This document shows positions 5,301-6,802 of a DNA stretch of 6,802 nucleotides, one piece after another. Each line of letters starts with the position of its first letter. Within the stretch, counting starts at the first letter, position 1. The stretch covers positions 1-6,802 of the forward strand of contig QQUD01000339.1 of assembly GCA_008501785.1 (NCBI GenBank), in the 5' to 3' direction. Origin of the DNA: Chloroflexota bacterium. GTDB lineage: Bacteria; Chloroflexota; Anaerolineae; Promineifilales; Promineifilaceae. Below the pieces are notes generated by a model. The model made no database searches. It was given only the letters and a program-made list of their open reading frames with translations, and was not told the origin of the DNA. The translations under genes were made by a program, and so were the position numbers.

Positions 5301-6679
5301 ACCATCAAGTTGATATTGATACTTTGTTAGCGGCCATCGAACCAGACCCTATTCAATGGGAACACGATGCCCATGAAACAATAACCTTGCTGGTTAAAAC
5401 ATTGCTGCATTTAGCCTATTACAAATCTGAAAGTTCTCAGCTCGAAATATTCCGTCAACATGCGATTGAGGCAGCACTCTATGCACAGGTAACAGATTCA
5501 GAGATGTTAATCATTCGGAGTTTATCGGTTTTGGGAAAAGCTTTCGTTTATTTTTCTGATTATACGCTGGCTCGTGAGGTTCTTTTGAGGGTGTTGCCAA
5601 ATGCAAAAGCGTATAATCTCAGTGATGTACTTGCCATAACTTATGAAAGGTTGGTCATTACTGAAATGTTTTCTGGGGGCAGTTATGAACAAATTGACAA
5701 ATATTTGCGAGAGTCTCTCTACCATTATAATAAGACTGGCGATCAATTTGGCGTCAGTTCAATTTACAATAAGCTTGGTTATTTAGCGGTTGCTCAAGGA
5801 ATTGGTGAATATACGGAGGCAAAAGCGCATTATCGGCAAGGGTTGCAAATTTCTCGTCAGCTTGGTGCTAGTAAAGAACATGAACTGCTGTTGTTGGGCA
5901 ATTTAGGGGTCGTGCTGATTTGCGAAGGTGAGTATGATCAAGCTGAAGCTGTGCTCAATGAAGGGTCGTTGGCGGCCAGTCAGCTTAAACATAACGAATC
6001 CGCAGAGGCAAAAATCCAGAATTACTTTGGCTTTTTGTATGCCAATCAAGGGGAGTTGGACAAGGCAGAAGAAATGCAGCATGTTGCCTTGGAACAACTG
6101 CGTAGGCTCAAATTGCGCAACTTTGCGGTTAAATCGCTCACTGCCTTTAGTCAACTACACCTTCTAAGACGTGATGCAGAACTTGCTTTGTCTTTTGCCA
6201 TTCAAGCACGAGACTTATCTCAAACGATTGGGGATAGGCGACAGGAAGGGTATTCCCTGACCAGTATGGGTCGGTCTTATGCTTTAATGGGGCGTGTTGC
6301 CAAAGCACGAGATGCCTATGAGCAAGCTACCAACATCCACGAAGAACTGACCCAGCACAATCGCCGCCTTGAACCTTTGGCAGGACTGGCTCTCCTCGAA
6401 ACCCGAGGTGGGAAACATGATAGGGCGAAGCAGATTGTAGGTGAGATTTTTGATCGCATCCAAACCCATCCCCTCGATAAAACAAACGAAGGCTTTTTTG
6501 TTTACCATTCTGTATTCAAATTACTCAATGAATGGGACGATCCTCGAACTAATATCGTGCTTAAACTTGCTCATGATCATCTGGTAAGACGGGCGAATTC
6601 TATTCGAGATGTGAGCACCCTTGAGAAGTTTTGGCGTGATCTCACAGGACACCAAGAAATTCGATTGGCAATTCGTTGA
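2303..6679 (+). CDS. BTAD (SARP-type) - Ser/Thr kinase - STAND ATPase - TPR fusion regulator, 1458 aa
   Basis: Predicted cytoplasmic signal-transducing regulator; I see no membrane segment. Order of modules: OmpR-like winged helix (about 1-95, LKILVLGNL to SITFSPP); BTAD helical domain (about 112-240, YRGPFLQDF, LEPWDEDAHFRLM, DELGIPP); protein kinase (about 254-516); STAND/NB-ARC-like ATPase (about 553-890); TPR-like helical array (about 900-1390, clearest at 1151-1187, 1234-1270 and 1314-1350). The kinase looks active: GQGAMG (262-267), K284, alphaC E304, HRDLKPSN (377-384), DFG (397-399), SPE (423-425), with T408, T410 and T418 as possible activation-loop phosphosites. The ATPase has Walker A GQGGIGKT (587-594), Walker B LLLILDN (668-674), sensor ITSRE (699-703), GIPLG (766-770) and VHELL (876-880) where MHD-type motifs sit. 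SARP-STAND proteins normally run from BTAD straight into the ATPase, so the kinase resembles an inserted module; PknK also joins kinase, ATPase and TPR. The activating signal and DNA targets are unknown. ATG 2303 is preferred to TTG 2282. Confidence 0.93.
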   Translation: MNSLKILVLGNLILSSNGQPINLVSNKARALLVYLAVSKQTHSRSHLAGLFWGGMPEDRARANLRLSLSKIKRAAGPCFTATRGSITFSPPQDYFLDFDEFGKRTAVLSTADSTQIDSMIDLYRGPFLQDFYVANAPEFENWISGERERIRQTMRKTLLQLIDSAEQRQAFDQGIVYARKMLLLEPWDEDAHFRLMIFLAQSGQRSAALMQYKAYVDVLADELGIPPAPRIAELAEQIQNNELQPPAPDLIAGRYALGPKIGQGAMGLVYRGQDVRGGDVVAIKMLDPTLIADNPDMVSRFQREGEALRLLNHPNIVKMLAADEKDGRFYLIMEYVVGGDIRTLLKENSPLPLARILTIALDLADALTRVHRINILHRDLKPSNVFLDEAGQLRLADFGLARIDSLPTLTRAGAVMGTIAYLSPEACMGQEIDERADIWSFGVLLYELLVGKRPFDGPTPAAALYAILNEPVPDMRALRPDIPDELEDLLHRILTKDRDNRIPSIRLVGAALEAMLSNTDVRQILEQAVGEVPSKEKHNFSTPTPPIQTILHNLPRQPTPFVGREAELAGLIRLILNPETPVTTILGQGGIGKTRLAIEVGRKLLAPTENLVDRRQTQFTDGIFFVPLAGLTEVADIPTAIAETLGFSIQEGSEPSSQILSYLATKSLLLILDNIEHLLNDVTLISQTVSRAPKVQLCITSRERLRISSETIFPIKGLDVVTNADQPIQSSAAQLFLQSAKRVQLDFALSPENLADVNHICHLVQGIPLGIVMAAAWVDAIPLPEIADQIQNDIDFLQTDLRDMPARQQSIRATFDYSWRLLEKFEREIFAKLSVFKGGFSRQAVKTIVQVPIRHLTRFVNKSLLQYDSVQDQYSVHELLRQFGAEKLSELGQTEAMMTAHAHYYLESVAAKETILKGENQQNAIKEIAQDYDNVVTAWRWAIRESEIALLDKSVEGLGFYYRQSDRGADGNLELERVLNQVSVSPELQSHIQSYKKKLHHQVDIDTLLAAIEPDPIQWEHDAHETITLLVKTLLHLAYYKSESSQLEIFRQHAIEAALYAQVTDSEMLIIRSLSVLGKAFVYFSDYTLAREVLLRVLPNAKAYNLSDVLAITYERLVITEMFSGGSYEQIDKYLRESLYHYNKTGDQFGVSSIYNKLGYLAVAQGIGEYTEAKAHYRQGLQISRQLGASKEHELLLLGNLGVVLICEGEYDQAEAVLNEGSLAASQLKHNESAEAKIQNYFGFLYANQGELDKAEEMQHVALEQLRRLKLRNFAVKSLTAFSQLHLLRRDAELALSFAIQARDLSQTIGDRRQEGYSLTSMGRSYALMGRVAKARDAYEQATNIHEELTQHNRRLEPLAGLALLETRGGKHDRAKQIVGEIFDRIQTHPLDKTNEGFFVYHSVFKLLNEWDDPRTNIVLKLAHDHLVRRANSIRDVSTLEKFWRDLTGHQEIRLAIR
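2615..2625 (+). repeat. ACGGCCGTTTT palindrome-cored site, copy 2
   Basis: Lies in the BTAD-encoding part of the regulator gene. The palindrome extends to AACGGCCGTT. Here the A is codon position 1 and the site encodes Thr-Ala-Val. It is identical over 11 bp to the intergenic copy at 2166. Confidence 0.45.
3279..3288 (+). repeat. ACGGCCGTTT palindrome-cored site, copy 3
   Basis: Lies in the kinase-encoding part, with the A at codon position 2 (Asp-Gly-Arg-Phe). Only the 8-bp core is palindromic here. Confidence 0.45.
3656..3667 (+). repeat. AAACGGCCGTTT perfect 12-bp palindrome, copy 4
   Basis: The longest version, a complete 12-bp inverted repeat in the kinase C-lobe coding sequence. The shared decamer begins at codon position 3 and the site encodes Lys-Arg-Pro-Phe. 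It equals two CCGTTT half-sites back to back, and CCGTTT is also the core of the second heptamer of the upstream 11-bp array. This link may be coincidental. Confidence 0.45.
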
Positions 6680-6802
6680 CACGTCCCGCCGCATCTGTTA
6701 CGATTTTCCCCATGTATACGTTTTTTGTGACACGAATTAGCAATTTTGCCGCCGCAGCCGCCGCCTGGACAGCAAGTCTGGCGAATAGGGCTGCCTGAGT
6801 CA
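6680..6802. other. 3' flank of the regulator gene, no supported gene
   Basis: 123 bp after the TGA stop. No convincing stem-loop terminator is visible; there is a T6 run near 6720 without a GC stem. Overlapping the stop is TTGACA (6676-6681), 17 bp, TACGAT (6699-6704), a promoter-like pair, followed by a 28-codon frame from ATG 6712 to TGA 6798 with a run of six Ala. Two minus-strand frames are also open through this stretch, one of which ends at 6642 inside the regulator gene. The GC-rich GCC/GCA repeat (about 6748-6767) keeps several frames open, so none can be called. Confidence 0.5.

Noticed and set aside
2303..6679. Phage-defence (Avs-like) STAND system
   Set aside because: The ATPase and TPR parts are compatible with STAND sensors in general, but the N-terminus is a transcription-factor domain, there is no nuclease, TIR or other toxic effector, and no defence genes lie in the window.
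6642..6802. Minus-strand open frame ending at 6642, which could be the 3' end of a convergent gene
   Set aside because: It would overlap the regulator by 38 bp and its Ala-rich segment comes from a GC-rich simple repeat. A second minus frame with Cys-rich translation is also open here, so neither can be chosen without the sequence to the right.
1..6802. CRISPR array, tRNA, rRNA, insertion sequence or attachment site
   Set aside because: No spaced direct-repeat array, tRNA-like cloverleaf, transposase motif or terminal inverted repeats were seen. The only repeats are the coding repeat in the secreted protein, the 11-bp array and the ACGGCCGTTT sites.

Overview
The window looks like bacterial chromosome of moderate GC. 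It holds two leftward genes and one very large rightward gene, separated by a 213-bp divergent control region. The gene styles suggest a Chloroflexota-type (Anaerolineae or Caldilineae-like) environmental bacterium: a SARP/BTAD regulator fused to a STAND ATPase with TPRs, a eukaryote-like Ser/Thr kinase, and a secreted repeat protein with a 'PGDLLTTSNTPGYAMK' type C-terminus. This assignment is inference from family style only, because the window contains no rRNA or other marker gene.

Layout. Positions 1-574 (minus) are the N-terminal 191 codons of a secreted astacin-type (M12A) zinc metalloprotease, cut by the left edge of the window just past its zinc-binding signature. Positions 590-2089 (minus) encode a 499-aa secreted, fibre-like protein with an N-terminal domain, two tandem 102-residue-period repeats and a conserved-looking C-terminal domain. 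Only 15 bp separate its stop from the protease start, so the two very likely form one operon. Positions 2303-6679 (plus) encode a 1458-aa multidomain signalling protein: winged helix plus BTAD, then a complete Ser/Thr kinase, an NB-ARC-like STAND ATPase and a C-terminal TPR array. The last 123 bp contain no gene that can be supported.

The intergenic region carries three A[C/T]CGT[A/T]T heptamers in exact 11-bp register, followed by a -10-like element. This is the arrangement expected of a SARP/OmpR-type winged-helix operator, so the large regulator may control itself, the divergent secretion operon, or both. The palindrome-cored decamer ACGGCCGTTT occurs four times between 2166 and 3667: once in the intergenic region and once in each of the three codon phases inside the regulator gene. 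Codon usage therefore does not explain it.

Working model (inference): the STAND/TPR half senses a cue, the kinase and BTAD parts pass it to phosphorylation and transcription, and the outputs are an exported fibre-like protein and a protease that may process it or other surface proteins.
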